Assembly: GCA_916613615.1 (NCBI GenBank)
Contig: OU744725.1
Location: 54,627,575-54,691,574, forward strand
Direction: 5' to 3'
Length of the DNA: 64,000 nucleotides
Source: Steromphala cineraria
Lineage: Eukaryota > Mollusca > Gastropoda > Trochida > Trochidae
In this document: positions 1-12,507 of the stretch, in pieces
Position numbering within the stretch: position 1 is the first letter of the stretch
How the letters are laid out: the number at the start of each line of letters is the position of its first letter
The notes under the pieces: generated by a model
What the model was told of the DNA's origin: nothing
Database searches by the model: none
What the model saw: the letters and a program-made list of their open reading frames with translations, nothing else
Made by a program: the position numbers and the translations under genes

Positions 1-410
1 GGCTACTGAATCATGGCAAAATCATTGATAAAGAAATTCAAATGGATTTTGGTGCAATTTTTTAACCCACAGATTTTGGCGTAATAGAACAGAGGCTGTA
101 TCAACATTTTATCACTTGATCTGCCTCTGTGGGGAGAGAATTGACTTACAAAATAATATTGACAAAGTTTTAATCAATATGGGAGCCCTATCTGTAGCTA
201 CCTATTAATGAAAACATAGGATTGTTTAGTATATTTACCATGCAAATGTAAAAGAAGGTCAAAGATTTAACGGGTTTAACCATGTTTAGATTAAAGTCAA
301 ACTTTACAGTTAAAATACAAACACCCTGGCTTTGATTTTGCTATTCCAAAACAAATGTGAACTGACATGAAAACTATTTCATGTTTTCAATAACTATATG
401 AATTTTTCAG
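1..410. other. Non-coding, presumed RMI1 intron
   Basis: No coding segment is seen. The stretch ends in a normal splice acceptor (pyrimidine-rich run then CAG at 408-410) directly before the first recognised RMI1 exon. It is therefore most likely intron, and the 5' exons of the gene lie upstream of the window. Confidence 0.6.
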
Positions 411-3400
411 GGTACCACTGTTGCAATAGAGGCATTGAAGAACCAAGTATATGAGCAATGGCTTATGTCGGATCTGAGGGAACTAAGGACTGCAAGTTTG
501 CCCACTGAAATATCAGGCAGTAGGAAGGTGGAAATTAACGGATCATTTGCAGTACAGGTATCTATTTGTTGATTTGGACTTAAAGTGAATATAAGTTATA
601 ACATTCAGTGGTGGGGGACATAGGCTGATATCTCCCAATTGCCCCCAAGGGAATGTTTTAGTTTTAAACATATTTTATTCATCAGAAAAGGATTGGGTAC
701 AAGTTATACAACTTAAAAAACCCACTCACTAATATGTACATTGAATATTATTTTCAATCATTTAACAAGATGGACAGAAGAGAACAGAGAATAGAAATAC
801 CAAACTGATACAATAATTAAAGGAACCTTTTTGTTTGAGTTATCTAGGTTTGAACAATTTTGAATATACTCTGATTTATATGGATATTCAGATCAGCATT
901 GAGTAAGTCACAAGTAATGTTCAAATTGGTAACACTGCATAAGTTTGCCATCATGACCGTTCTTTCTAAATTATATAAAGCCCCCAAAAGGGAATGTTGT
1001 TGTTAAATAATAAACCGTATAAACAATGATATTTATAAGATATCAGATAGAAGTAGTATTTGTTGCCTGAAATATTTTTTCAACTCCTGACTATGTTTCC
1101 CAGATTGATACAGCTTTGGATGTTGGATGTTCATTCTACTCACAAACTCAGAAGTTCAAAGGAACAGAGAACCCGAATGCTCTTGTATCAGCTGATGAAC
1201 CAAAGCAACCAGCAGTAAGTGAACCCTCTTCCTAGAACTCTCTGTATCTCTACCTGGACATAAACTTATTTGATACTTTTCTTGCCAATAGGTCATAATT
1301 TGCTCTGAATTTTATAAGTTATACCTTTCAGACGCGGGGACATGGGGAGATATCTGCCTCGAGCTTGGTGTTATGCGACGAGCCGAAGGCGAGTTGCATA
1401 ACACCAAGCGAGAGGCAGATATCTTCCCATGTACCCCGCTTCTGAATTGTATAACAAATTTATCTCACCGAATGTTTATACAAAATGCATATAATATGAA
1501 GATAAAGAGTAAGAAAAACGATAACTGCGTAAGTTCTTTTACTATAGTTTGTTCAAAGCTACAAATCGGTTGATCAAAAGTACCCAGCTTGATCATGTGT
1601 TCAAGTTAACATACATTGTACATTCAAGATGCTCACTCTGCATGCTTTTTCATGCTTTTTATGTGCCGGGGTATAAATGATTTATCACCCCGCTCAAGAG
1701 GGTGATATCAGTATTTATCCAGGGTCACGTGGACCAATCAGAGATCGAGATTCTTACATGAGGTAGGATAAAGATCACTTACCAGGTAGCTAACCATGAG
1801 GCATAGGGAACTACAGAGGACAATCCTTTTGTCTGTGTCTATGATTTGGAACATGTGAATGAAAAAATGATTTCAAATAGCTTGGCATGTTGATCTTTGC
1901 TAACGATAGGTATTATTTGCAACATATTGATTTTCAAACTATTTTTGCCCAAAAAAAAGTTTTTAATCAGGCTGGATAAAAGTACATGTTTATTAACTAG
2001 TTTATACGCTATATTACAACACTATCTAAATATATGATAAAAAGTGTTCTTTGTAAGTGTTTTAGTCCAGAATTCCAGTCAGTATACTAGTGCATACCAA
2101 TTCTTTAAGCATCTCTTTAGTAGAGAATTCAAATACTGAATACTGCTACTTAATGTTGCTTGTTTGAAGTTAGTGTTTCATTTTGATGCAATGTTTGTAG
2201 TGGGAGCCGAAACCGAGTAGAATGATCCTATTGAAGCTGACAGACGGTGTCCAGGATGTGAAGGCGATGGAGTACAAACATATACCTGCTCTCGTACCCT
2301 TCATCACACCTGGCACAAAGGTGGGTTCCACACGGTCTACATCCTGTCTCGGTACAAATGTTACGCTAACTCCACTAATCTGTACCCTGGGCTCAGAAGC
2401 TAGATACGCTTAGTTATCCCGACTTGTGATACAGCCAATCAAATTATTTTCTCGCCATCTTTTGATAAAATTTCAACAAGAAAATGATTCGATTGGCTAC
2501 ATCCGAAGTCGGGCCGGGAGAGCGAATCTAGCTTCTGAGCCCAGGGTACAGATTAGTGGAGTTAGCGTAACGTTCATACCCTGAGACAGGATGGGTCTAC
2601 TGACATACCATTCTCTCCCCACTGAGGCCTCTGAACTCTTGTCTTACCATGTCACCTTTGTTGCAAGTGGAATATATTAATTAATATTCCCAAAGCAGGT
2701 CCACATGGAATATGCTTTTATTTCATCCAATCGAATACTGCTAAATATCTTCTACCGACTATGATGTTATAAAAATACTTAAACCTAAATTAAGTGCCAT
2801 TATGTGTATTTTGCTTATATAATCGTAAAATTAAAGTCCAATATATCTGTCCTATTGGTGACCTTTCTTGCATATTGGCGTCCTAGTTCTGCATATTGGC
2901 GTCCTAGTTCTGCATATTGGCGTCCTAGTTTTGCATATTGGCGACCTAGTTTGTAATATTGGCGACCTAATTTGGAATATTGGAGGCAGGTGTAAACGTG
3001 CCCCACACTAGCACATGCGATGCTGTGATAGCAAAATACAACAAAAACAATGTAAATGGATTTTATTGTATTTTCGAAGTAACATGAAAATCTCTTCTTG
3101 TCAATTTGCAACATTTTGAGATGTGACGTAGACAGCTCCGAGACGGTGTAGACGCTGTTGAAATATTTCCTCTTGGAGCATTGGTGAATCTCTTCAATCT
3201 GAAAAGAAATAAAAACGTTTTTGAAATGATGTTTGCCCTTCACAAAACCTATCAAACCTATCACATAAAACCATTATATATAAGATTGCTAAGGGTAATC
3301 ATTGTGATAAAAATTTAATAATTCAATAAGTACCTTGTGTTTTTGTATAGGTATTGAAATCTACCGTATTATTGCAGTTTCAAGTATAACATTAACACCA

Positions 3401-6400
3401 TGGGGGATTTCGCTTTTGATGTTTAATTTTATAATGTTTTAAAAAACATTTGAACCTAACAAACATTTCTCAACTATACATACGGAAAAAAGTTAAGCAC
3501 TCCCTAAATTCGAAAACTAAAAAATGATGCTATGGAAAAGTTACGGTACCGTGAATATATTCATGACTCTTAACATAAAATGCAGATTTTTTAAATATAT
3601 TTTTAAAAGAAAGATCGTCCATGTAGACATTTTATGAAATTACGATTGAATTTGTAATGGTACTGAATGTTCACCCAAAATAAGTATGGCTGTAGTGCCA
3701 AAACTAGGCAATAGACAATGGGTTTCAGACATCAAAAATAACATTTGTGTTACCAACTTGACTTCCACACATCAAATCATCTCTATCTTACACAATACGG
3801 AAGTAACTGGTCGTTGAAATGGCATCCCTTTTTCAACAGTTATTGTTAATTATTATCGAAATGGCTGGAATCATACGATTTTGGAATAGTCTTTGGTTTC
3901 TTGTGAGTTCAATCTGTTAATCAAACACTTTTCATTGATTTCTAGGGGTCATTACAGTTGACACTGACATCTTTTGTTATTAAACCATTTTCCTTGAATT
4001 CTGGTTTTTGGAGAATTTGCGACTTTGAAGGTTATATGAGGTCTAAATAGTGACTTTTGACTAAAATATTGATACTAATGTTTGACTGGAGGGCTTGAAA
4101 GAGTTGAATTACCCACATCACAACTTAACTTGCTTAACTTTTTTCCATATGTATATTTCAGATATCTGTTAGCTTACTTAGCTGTGATAATGCAATACTC
4201 GTTTACATTTAATTTAGGGTTGCTCTAAAGATATCTAGATGTAATGCATTCCTGAATTTAACACTTCTATCTATTTTCTAGTTTCATATTTCACCATTAC
4301 ACAATAATCCATCTCTCGCTGCATTACCAAATACAACTGCTACTTATACAATCTTATTGATATTACGTGGTAAGGAATCGCACTTGTTCATTGCTTAATT
4401 ACATTTGAACAAGAGTTAGTTTTTAATCAGCGTTTTTCAAACCAGCTTTTTAGATCAAATATGGTTAAGAACTGTTTTATGGGACAGTCGCAAGTTCTTA
4501 GGAAAACAGGCATGATCTAATTGAAATAGAAACAAACGAAAATGAATATTACACGACATGTTTTTGCAATGTATTTTATTTTAATCACAAAGAGCAGTTA
4601 TAAACGAGCTAAATTCTTCATTTAAGTTACCTGAACCTTTTCCCTACCCACATGGCAATGATGCTCAACAATGTACTGAAATGGCCGAATGCAGTTTTAG
4701 CGCAATACGTGAACTTCGTCTTCTAGTTACTGATAATCGGTTGAGTAATGATACAGTAAAGGCTTTTTAGAATGTTAACACGATATTAAAGCGAGGAATA
4801 TCATAATGCTTACCTGACGACGAGAGATTTGAATTTGTTGTTCCATACGTCACACACGATGCCAAATGTTTGACAGGAAATGCGAGCAAAATGCGAGTAT
4901 TTATACCTGTCCAATACTCCTTGAGCTCATGGACCTCGTGCACTTGTTACGATGCACGCGCTTCATCATGCAGCCATCAGATGTAGGACGCCAGTATTGG
5001 TAGATGCGGTAATCACAAAACTAGCGCGCCAATATGTACGAATTTAGGTTTAAGTGGAATAAACTCCTCAAACTCGCCAATATTTGCTGGTCAGGTATCA
5101 TCGTCGGCCTAACGGCCTCCGACGATACCTAACCCGCAAATATTTGCGAGTTTTCGGAGTTTATTCCTTACTTAAGCACATTTCACAGAAAAAAGAACTT
5201 CACAAAGATTGCAACTAAGGAGGATAAGGTATTTCTAGCCCACAAACTGCTCGGATTCGATATTCTTTTTAGTCATTCTTTTTTTCAAGAGAGAAGGCTC
5301 CTTTTTGAAAATAGGATCAATTTTCAAGTACTTTCAGTACAGAACTGTATATTCCAGATGGTGATAAGGGGCCCTGTGTTGTGTCGACTAGGTATGCTGA
5401 TGTTGGGGCCAAACAACGTCCAGATCCTGGGGGGAGAGGTGGATGGTCTGATGGAGGCTAACACACCAGTAGCTGTGCTTACTTCAGCTATGTAAGTTAC
5501 TTTCTACTAGAAGCTCAAATTTTGATCATTTAGAAAAGATCCAAAATATTATTGGTGTCAATTTATCAATAATTGCTTCGTTTCAAGGCATAAGTGGTAA
5601 CAAAGTTATATTTGGGATCACAGTATCTTGAAAAGAACAGATTCTTGTATTTTTTTGGGCCGAGTCCCATGTGGAATTCGAACCCACACCCTCAGAGTCA
5701 GGCAACACCGCCAGCAATGACAACAGCTAACCAACTCGCATGTTTCCATATTTATCTCTAACATAAATGGTGGTTTGATAAAGTAGTCAATGAAAATGTT
5801 TTTTTTCAGGCAAGATTGTCAGACAAACAATGGGAAAAGTGAGAGGCAGGAATTCTCAGGAAGAATGCTCACAAAAGGTGATGACAAGAAAAAGTTTCTG
5901 GGTGTTCATCAATCTTCTGGAGCACCGGCTATAAAACGTGAAAATATCAAGAGGGAACCGCTGAGCCAGATGACTCAAAATAGAGATACAGCACAGCCTC
6001 CTTATTCAGGTAGCAAGTATTTTAGTTTATATTACAGTAGAACTCAAATATAACGAACTCCTAGGGACCAAATAATTTAGTTCGCTATATCCAGTGTTTG
6101 CTATACGCATATAAATTAAATGATATTATATAGGGACGGGACTTGAAAATTTGTTCGCTATATCTGATTGTTCGCGATATCAGTGTTCTGCTGTACTTTA
6201 AAGCGTGCAATCTATCTCCACCAGAGATGTCTTTTTCTATCATTACCTTTGCTTAAGACTAAAACTTCACATTATGACATGTGCTTTTTGTCATTTGTGA
6301 TCTTTTTCAACCTTTCTGTCTAAATTACTCTCTAGGGTTTCAAATCAGTTATCATTTGGAAACGATGTATCTTTCCAAAACGACTTATTTTACCATAAGC

Positions 6401-9400
6401 ATTTCTATGGACTAAACCGGTCACCCTAGCTTAAGAACCTTCCCCTGTTGGACCATCCGTCTACACTTTACATTTCTATGGGAGTCGCACTCATGTTATA
6501 GTGTGTGCTAACGTATTCTCTTCCTTTTCAGGCAACAACAACAACCAGCCACATGTCAAACACGAAACGGCTGTACCAGATGTAAGTAAGAAAATCAAAT
6601 TTATGTTAAAACAATATCTTTCTTTTCCAACAAATATGCCTTCTTTTGTATCTTATTGTGTTAACAATTGTTTAATGTTTGTCCTGTATTTGTTTCAGTT
6701 TGAAGATGATTTTGACTATGATGCACTAATGGCGGACATGGAAAATGAACCAGCACCAACACCTAAGGGGGATAATTCTAACAGAGGGATGAAACAGGAA
6801 CCTATCAGTCAGTTGCCTGCCCCTGTGTCAAGGACATACCAACAGCAGATTGGCAATAGTGCGAGAGATGATGATTTTATGGATGATTTTGATGATGATT
6901 TTGATGTGCACTCAGTTGAACAACAAACGAAATATGAGCCTGCAAGCCAAAATAGCTCTGCACTGGAGTCAAAGTCAAACTATGAAAGACCTAACCAATC
7001 AGCGACATCAAGCTTCAGCAGTGTTCCTTCCTCATCTTCTTCCTCTGTGGTTTCCAACAACAAGAAAACTTTCACATCTCATACTGTATCTTCCAATCAA
7101 ATAAAACATGATCCAGGGTCACGTAGATGCACCAATGATTTTGAGGATGATTTTGATGACGATTTTGATTTTGAACCTGTGAGGAACCCAAAACCCGCTA
7201 AAATGATGAAAATGGAAAACCATCAGAATCTACAAAATCAGAATTCATCTACAAATCGATCCTTTGGAAGTGAAGGTTCTCACACTGGCTTGAAGGTACC
7301 AAAAGCAGTGATCCATCCATTTAGCCCTGCAGCTTCTAGTAACATTAGCATGAACAGGAACAACAACAACAACAACCAGACGTCAAGCAGAGCAAGTTTA
7401 CCAAGTACAGGTCTTCAATTACAAACTAGTTTCAGTAATCCTGTAAGAGGTGGAATGGTGTTTGACAATTGTACCATTACAGTTAATATTGGATCAAGTG
7501 GACCGGGGAGTGCCCAGAAAAATCGAGGTCAGGCTAGAATGGATCGGTTTCTAGGAGGTCCACAGGATACCTCGAGAAGTCCAAGAATCTCAACTGAGAC
7601 ACCAGTGCTTCAACCTTTCACATATTTGTCCACTGTTCTTGGAACTAAGTCGGCCACTCAGACCAGTGAAGTCATTGTCAAGGTAACATTTTTTATCTAT
7701 TGAAAGGTAGTTTGTTTTCACAAAGGTAAGTATATATTTCTAACTTTGAGGTACAGAGACCACTATTGTCTTTGAGCCATTGTGAATTCTGTGTCTTTTT
7801 ATAAATTTGTAAAGGCTTTAATTGGGATTTGTGATTCAGTTCATTTATTTGACAATATGAAGCTTTTTACCTTGTTTTTACACTCTGATGGAATGAATGT
7901 GAATTTTTAAAGTTTGTTGACATTGAATAAATATTAAAAGCAAAACAGAAGCAAAATTTGCATTTTGATCCTTTGTGCAGAACTGCAATGCACAATATGA
8001 TTACAAGCATGGGAAGCATTATAGTGTTTAAAATTTTACTCAATTCTTTAGACTTTACAACGATAAATTGAGATGTATATTATATTTGAATTATCACAAT
8101 TTGATAAGAATATTCAGCAAGCATCACTTGTAATTATCAATCATCCATTGAATATTGTTTTCAGGGCTACATTTCCACTCTGACTAGTAAACTGACCAGC
8201 AACCAGGGGAGGTTGTGGAGTCTCGCTTGCAAGATAAATGATGGTACAGCTTCTCTTAATGTGGACCTCTCCAACAGTGTAAGCTCACAGTTTGCTAAAT
8301 AGAGAATTTTAAACGACATCCCGTTTCATAACATTTTTATGAAACGAGTGAATGGGTTGGTATTTAACGAGCGAAAGCGAGATATTAAATATTGAAAACA
8401 TTTTTGAAAAATGATATATACCGTGTGGAATAATTTTTGCAATGATAAATTAATCATTAGGATCATGATATTTTGATAGGCAGTCTTTGTCATATATCAA
8501 CTGAATGCCCCTCTTATGTTCGAAATGAACCTGATCAAAGCTAAGAGAAACCGTTCGAATATTGGTCAAGAAAAAACCCACATGATTTCAGTGCTACTTT
8601 GAGAAAAATATCCAATATTGTTTTGGCTCTTTCAGGTCCTTACAAAACTGATTGGATTTTCTGCAGAAGATAGTATGGTAAGTTTTTGTAAAGATTTCAC
8701 TGTCATTATAACAACTCTTGTTCTGCATGTATTTTAACACAACTGTTATCTTCTTCAACATTGACTTTCATTTCAAAGATTTTGTCTTTTTTAAGATAAC
8801 TTTTTCATAATTTCTTCATCTTAACCATTACAGAGCCATCATATCCTAAGCAAAGATTCTTAAAAACTCTAGAACAAAACTCTTACCTAACCTATGACTT
8901 ACTTATTTTATTCCTCATAAAATATGGCAATTATCATTTACACAGGTGATGAAACAGAGATCAAAAGCTGATCCATCTGTTAAGGAGGTCCTTGCTGAGG
9001 TAGGATGTTATTACAGTAGAACATGGATATAACGAACTCCAGGGACCAACAAATTTAGTTCGCTATATCCTGTGTTTGCTACTCACGTTTGGCCGCCATG
9101 CATAGGGCTTTTGACGGGACTTCGTGTTCTACTGTATATTATTTTGGGAAACAATGAATATTTCAAGCCAATTAAATTCAAAATTCCATCAGAGCAGCCT
9201 TATCTGTCCCAGATTATGGTAAATTTCAAGTAACATTTTAGGCTGCATTTTGCTCCTGGGTTTTGTACCAGTCTCCTACACTATATAGTTTATTAATGTA
9301 AACAGTTTTTAACTGCACTCTAAATGTAAAAATATGGCAATGCTCTGAAAACTTATTTTCAACTCCAAAAGAGAAGCTGTAGACATTAAAATCTGGTTTA

Positions 9401-9983
9401 CAACTATCTTTGCTATTGGGTATTATTACTCTCCTGTGTAAGATATCGCAGCGTAATATTTAAACAGCAATATTAAACTAGTGTAATGACACAATGCAAG
9501 TACGACGTCATTGTGTGTGTTGTTGTGACGTCACAGTGTATGAGCGCCGTCACAATGGTTGCCAAGTCCCAAAAATGTTAGTTTCGCCAACGTATCGGCA
9601 ATTATGTTTGATTTTTAGGGCAAGTATTAAACAGAATACTAAACTCCCTTCCATTTAATACTATTTTTATTAAACTTGTGAATGATTTGGTATCAAACTT
9701 GCTTTCGCTCGTTTTATACAAAATCATTATCTAGTTTAATAAAAATAGTATTAAATGGAAGCCTGTTTAGTATCCTCTATTCATGCACTGTATCATCTTG
9801 CAATCTGTCTTCCAGGGTCTCCAGCAGTGCCAGCAAGCACTGACAGATCTCTCCAGCTTGATGAAGATCCAGTTCAAGCCCGGCCAGATCAAACCAGTTG
9901 TAACTGAACTCATACCAGTTTCAGCTGCTCATGTCCGGTTTCTCTTACAAAAGAGGACATCAGGCAGCTCACCAAAAAGATAA
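411..9983 (+). CDS. RMI1: RecQ-mediated genome instability protein 1 (RMI1), 5' partial, 11 exons
   Basis: Coding exons in phase: 411-557, 1104-1214, 2201-2320, 5358-5491, 5810-6009, 6532-6581, 6699-7682, 8165-8278, 8636-8677, 8946-8999 and 9816-9983 (stop TAA 9981-9983). All borders are GT/AG and phases match, giving about 707 residues. The first four exons match the RMI1 N-terminal OB-fold, including NQVYEQWLMSDLREL, WEPKPSRMILLKLTDG and GPNNVQILGGEVDGL. The last five match the C-terminal OB-fold, including GYISTLTSKLTSN and DGTASLNVDLSN. RMI1 is known to be the scaffold of the BLM/TOP3A/RMI dissolvasome that dissolves double Holliday junctions in the nucleus; its N-terminal OB-fold contacts topoisomerase III alpha and its C-terminal one contacts RMI2. 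The large exon 7 (328 codons) is low-complexity, rich in Ser/Asn, with three Asp/Phe clusters. The start codon and first exon(s) are outside the window. Identity is secure; the borders were read by eye. Confidence 0.95.
1318..1455. repeat. Foldback (hairpin) MITE in RMI1 intron
   Basis: Two arms of more than 50 bp are near-perfect reverse complements around a short CpG-rich centre at about 1376-1397. The inner arms (1333-1375 and 1398-1440) both carry GATATCTGCCTC. The element lies in an intron. No transposase is present, so it is classed as a non-autonomous foldback element by shape only. Confidence 0.7.
2339..2594. repeat. Foldback MITE just after RMI1 exon 3
   Basis: Arms of about 60-70 bp face each other: 2339-2405 is the reverse complement of about 2528-2594 with few mismatches; CTGTACCCTGGGCTCAGAAG lies near 2380. 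The centre is AT-rich. The element starts about 19 bp after the exon 3 splice donor. GGTCTAC stands on both sides, so a 7-8 bp target duplication is likely. The superfamily is not resolved. Confidence 0.75.
2866..2985. repeat. 21-bp minisatellite
   Basis: About six tandem copies of a 21-bp unit with the core ATTGGCGTCCTAG. The first three are nearly identical and the rest drift. Because 21 is divisible by three, the opposite strand shows a seven-residue repeat in an open frame (2815-3264), which I regard as accidental. Confidence 0.85.
3479..4151. mobile_element. Tc1/mariner-like MITE
   Basis: Terminal inverted repeats of about 24 bp (left GGAAAAAAGTTAAGCA near 3483, right TGCTTAACTTTTTTCC near 4130-4146) are each flanked by TA (3477-3478 and 4152-4153). 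TA duplication with such short TIRs is the Tc1/mariner pattern. No transposase coding remains in the 673 bp. Confidence 0.6.
5056..5167. repeat. Foldback MITE before RMI1 exon 4
   Basis: The arms begin GGAATAAACTCC and end with its exact reverse complement, with CAAATATTTGC-type inner sequence and a GGCCTAACGGCC-like centre near 5107. One more member of the hairpin class in this window. Confidence 0.7.
6035..6193. mobile_element. Pogo/Tigger-like MITE, copy 1 (RMI1 intron)
   Basis: Starts CAGTAGAAC and ends with the matching inverted GTTCTGCTG, flanked by TA on both sides. The interior repeats TATAACGAACT and TTCGCTATATC motifs. CAGTNGAAC ends with a TA duplication are typical of pogo/Tigger-type elements. 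Two further copies lie at 9014-9134 and 10263-10400. Confidence 0.75.
9014..9134. mobile_element. Pogo/Tigger-like MITE, copy 2 (RMI1 intron 10)
   Basis: Same ends as copy 1: CAGTAGAAC, then GTTCTACTG, between TA dinucleotides. It is shorter (121 bp) because the middle is reduced. It lies 14 bp after the splice donor of exon 10. Confidence 0.75.
9635..9774. repeat. Foldback MITE before last RMI1 exon
   Basis: Arms of about 55 bp around a short centre with CTTTCGCTCG. The inner arm TTTAATACTATTTTTATTAAAC is mirrored by its reverse complement at about 9734-9756. It ends about 40 bp before the acceptor of the last exon. Confidence 0.7.
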
Positions 9984-9987
9984 TAAA
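9982..9987 (+). promoter_or_regulatory. Poly(A) signal AATAAA overlapping the RMI1 stop codon
   Basis: The stop TAA (9981-9983) runs straight into TAAAG, so AATAAA begins at the second base of the stop codon. If used, the 3' UTR would be only about 10-30 nt. A later signal cannot be excluded. Confidence 0.5.
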
Positions 9988-10262
9988 GTATATTTATGCA
10001 CTGTTTTTGAGATATCCGTTGTCATTTCAGACCAATCTTATCTGACAGAATAGACACAGTTGTAACTTTCCCCTACTTGCTATTATTCTGGTTTCACCAC
10101 ATATCCCTGGAATGTTTGTTAGAATTCTCATACAATACAAAATACCTTCATAAAGACAATGTCATTGAACTTACATCCTAATAATTCCCAACTATACTCT
10201 GTTTCTACAGTAAGCATGACTTGATAATTCTGTTACTTTCTTTGCTTGGTTTTATTTATATA

Positions 10263-10400
10263 CAGTAGAACTCGGATATAACAAACTCTAAGGGACCAAA
10301 GAATTTAGTTCGCTATATCCGGTGTTTGCTATACCCATATAATTTTAATGATATTATATAGGGACGGGACTTGAAAATTCGCTTTATCCTTGTTCTACTG
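10263..10400. mobile_element. Pogo/Tigger-like MITE, copy 3 (3' of RMI1)
   Basis: CAGTAGAACTCGG start and GTTCTACTG end between TA dinucleotides, 138 bp. The interior is closest to copy 1, sharing the GATATTATATAGGGACGGGA block. Confidence 0.8.
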
Positions 10401-10420
10401 TATATCCAATTTACCCAGAC

Positions 10421-11165
10421 ACCAGACACTTCGGTGACCTTGACATTATTTTCAAGGTCTCTATGTCAATTTGGCCTCTTTTGTAACACTTGTTAATGCG
10501 ATATCTTTGAACTGCTGCACTAGATGTCTTCAAGTTTGGTCACATCCTATATTGGGGGATTACACAGACACCAGTCATTTCAGGTGACCTTGACATTATT
10601 TGCAAGGTCACTACCTCACTTTGGCCACTTTTGTTACTCTTGTTAATGTGATATCTTATGAACTGCTGCACTAAATGTCTTCAAATTTGGTTCATCCTAC
10701 TTTTGGGGATTACACAGACACAAGTCACTTCAGGTGACCTTGACATTATTTCAAGGTCACAACGGCAGTCTGACCACTTTTCAAACTCTTATTTCGAGAT
10801 ATCTCATGAACCATTGGACCCAATGTCTTCAAATTTGGTCACAGCCTACCTTCGGGGTTTTGGCGGACACCAGTCACTTCGGTGACCTTGACATTATTTT
10901 CATGGTCTCTATGTCACTTTGGCCTCTTTTGTTACTCTTGTTAACGCGATATATTATGAACTGCTGCGCTAAATGTCTTCAAATTTGGTGACATCCTATA
11001 TTGGGCTATTACACAGACACCAGTCATTTCAGGTGACCTTGACATTATTTCAAGGTCACAACGGTTGTCTGACCACTTTTCAAACTCTTATTAACCTTTT
11101 ATCTCATGAACCATTGGACCCAATGTCTTCAAATTTGGTGACAATTATTTCGCGGGGGACATTGC
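10421..11165. repeat. About 150-bp tandem repeat, five units
   Basis: Five units of roughly 145-155 bp, each with GGTGACCTTGACATTATTT, then a CAAGGTC block, a CACTTTTGTTACTCTTGTTA-like block, AACTGCTGCAC or ACCATTGGACC, and AATGTCTTCAAATTTGGT. Units alternate between two subtypes (a ...GGCCTCTTTTGT type and a ...GACCACTTTTCAAA type). Several short open frames inside are by-products of the repeat. Begins about 435 bp after the RMI1 stop. Confidence 0.85.
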
Positions 11166-12208
11166 CATGTTAGTGGTTATTTATCCAATCAGTTGTCCCA
11201 GCTGATTTTTCAAGGATGTGGCATCAATTATGACAGTTGTACACATTTGACACATCTCTGCTTCTTTGTTGAACAGAACAGGCGTTGTAGAATAGATTTT
11301 GATATTTTATGTTAGGTTTCTTTCAGAAAAGACCACTCCTGATAAAAAACAAATTGCCTTATAATCTTGAGTGTCTTAAAAGCACTTGATTGTTTTCCCT
11401 TGTTGCTTTTAGCGTAGTTTATAATTTGAAGCCCCAACTAAGGCAGGTTTTGTTCAGTTTCCAAAGCTGCCACCTAGCATTTGGCTATAACTTTATACCG
11501 ATAAGCTTTTCAAACAGATAAACATACCATTCTGCTAATACCTTAGGGAGATTTATTTTGACATGTTCACATTCTATGTCAAAGATCAAAGTCACAAGTT
11601 ACAAAATCATTAAACAAATTCTTTTAAACATGATCTCAGCAGAAGTAAAAAAATTTAAAAGGTTTCAACTACAATTGCTAAAAGGTCATAGTTACAGCAA
11701 GATCACTACTTACCAAAATACTTTATTTGAACTATTCACAATTTTAATCTTTTAATGATTTTTATTCTAAATGAAAAGTATTCATTAAAGTTTGATCTTG
11801 AATGTCAAAGATCAAGGTTACAAGATATGAGTCATTGCTGCTTACACTATTTTCGGCTATAACTTTATCCCATTAAGCTTTACAGAACTCATAAACATCT
11901 TATTGTTTTTGCCTCATTGACATATTTTTATGTGATTACATTCAAGGTCATGAGTTATAAAATCACTTTAAAGGGGCAGTAGCACGTTTTTTTGATAATT
12001 TTGATAAAGAAATTTTAGGGTTTTTTTTTTAAGTTTCAATTCATAAAACGCTGCTAAAGGCTGAAATATTTCCCAAGGGGTGTAGAACAATAACTAATTC
12101 ACTCAATTGAATTTATAAACCAGTAAAGTGGATCAGTAGATGTAAGTACAGGAACTTGTATTGCTGAAAAAACGGTTCCTATTAAGCATTCTTGAATACG
12201 ATAATCCC
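11166..12208. repeat. AT-rich intergenic with diverged 400-bp dispersed repeat
   Basis: GGCTATAACTTTAT followed by TAAGCTTT occurs near 11482 and again near 11860, each followed by similar text ending in a GTCACAAGTTA/GTCATGAGTTA block, so two diverged units of about 380-400 bp. At 11970 a TTTAA-flanked end (GGGGCAGTAGCACG) matches the TIR of the element at 20478-20831, but no partner end is found here. No gene is seen. Confidence 0.5.
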
Positions 12209-12296
12209 CAGTCTTAGTAAACCTAGCCTCAATTTTATCCGTTTCACTCGGTATAGGAGTAAACGGATAATATTGAGGCTAGGTTTACTTAGACTG
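12209..12296. repeat. Foldback element, copy 1 (3' of sulfotransferase)
   Basis: Arms of about 40 bp: CAGTCTTAGTAAACCTAGCC at the left and its reverse complement ending CTTAGACTG at the right, with GTATAGG-like sequence in the centre. A second copy at 14148-14235 has nearly the same sequence. Confidence 0.8.
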
Positions 12297-12507
12297 CGAT
12301 ATTGTCATGACAAACCATCAGTGTTTCTCAGAAAACTTATTTCAATAATAGGGGCAGCGTTAATCAAAGTAAGCTTCGTTATCAAAAATGAAAGTGCAAT
12401 TCAAAGTTGATGAAAAGTAAAAATATCACATTATTCTAAATGAAAGATCATTTAAATGTAAGATGAACATTTCACCCATTACTAAATCATTTCATAATTC
12501 AGAATGT

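Larger units (their letters stand above)
2777..5055. mobile_element. Possible terminal-inverted-repeat element (about 2.3 kb)
   Basis: A perfect 15-bp sequence at 2777-2791 (ACTTAAACCTAAATT) recurs as its reverse complement at 5041-5055. The block holds the minisatellite and a nested mariner-like MITE, and no transposase frame. No target duplication is obvious, so the inverted pair could be chance or part of a larger composite. Confidence 0.3.

Noticed and set aside
2815..3264. 149-codon open frame with a LGRQYA-type seven-residue repeat on the minus strand
   Set aside because: It is produced by the 21-bp minisatellite reading through; no homology, and it lies inside a repeat in an RMI1 intron.
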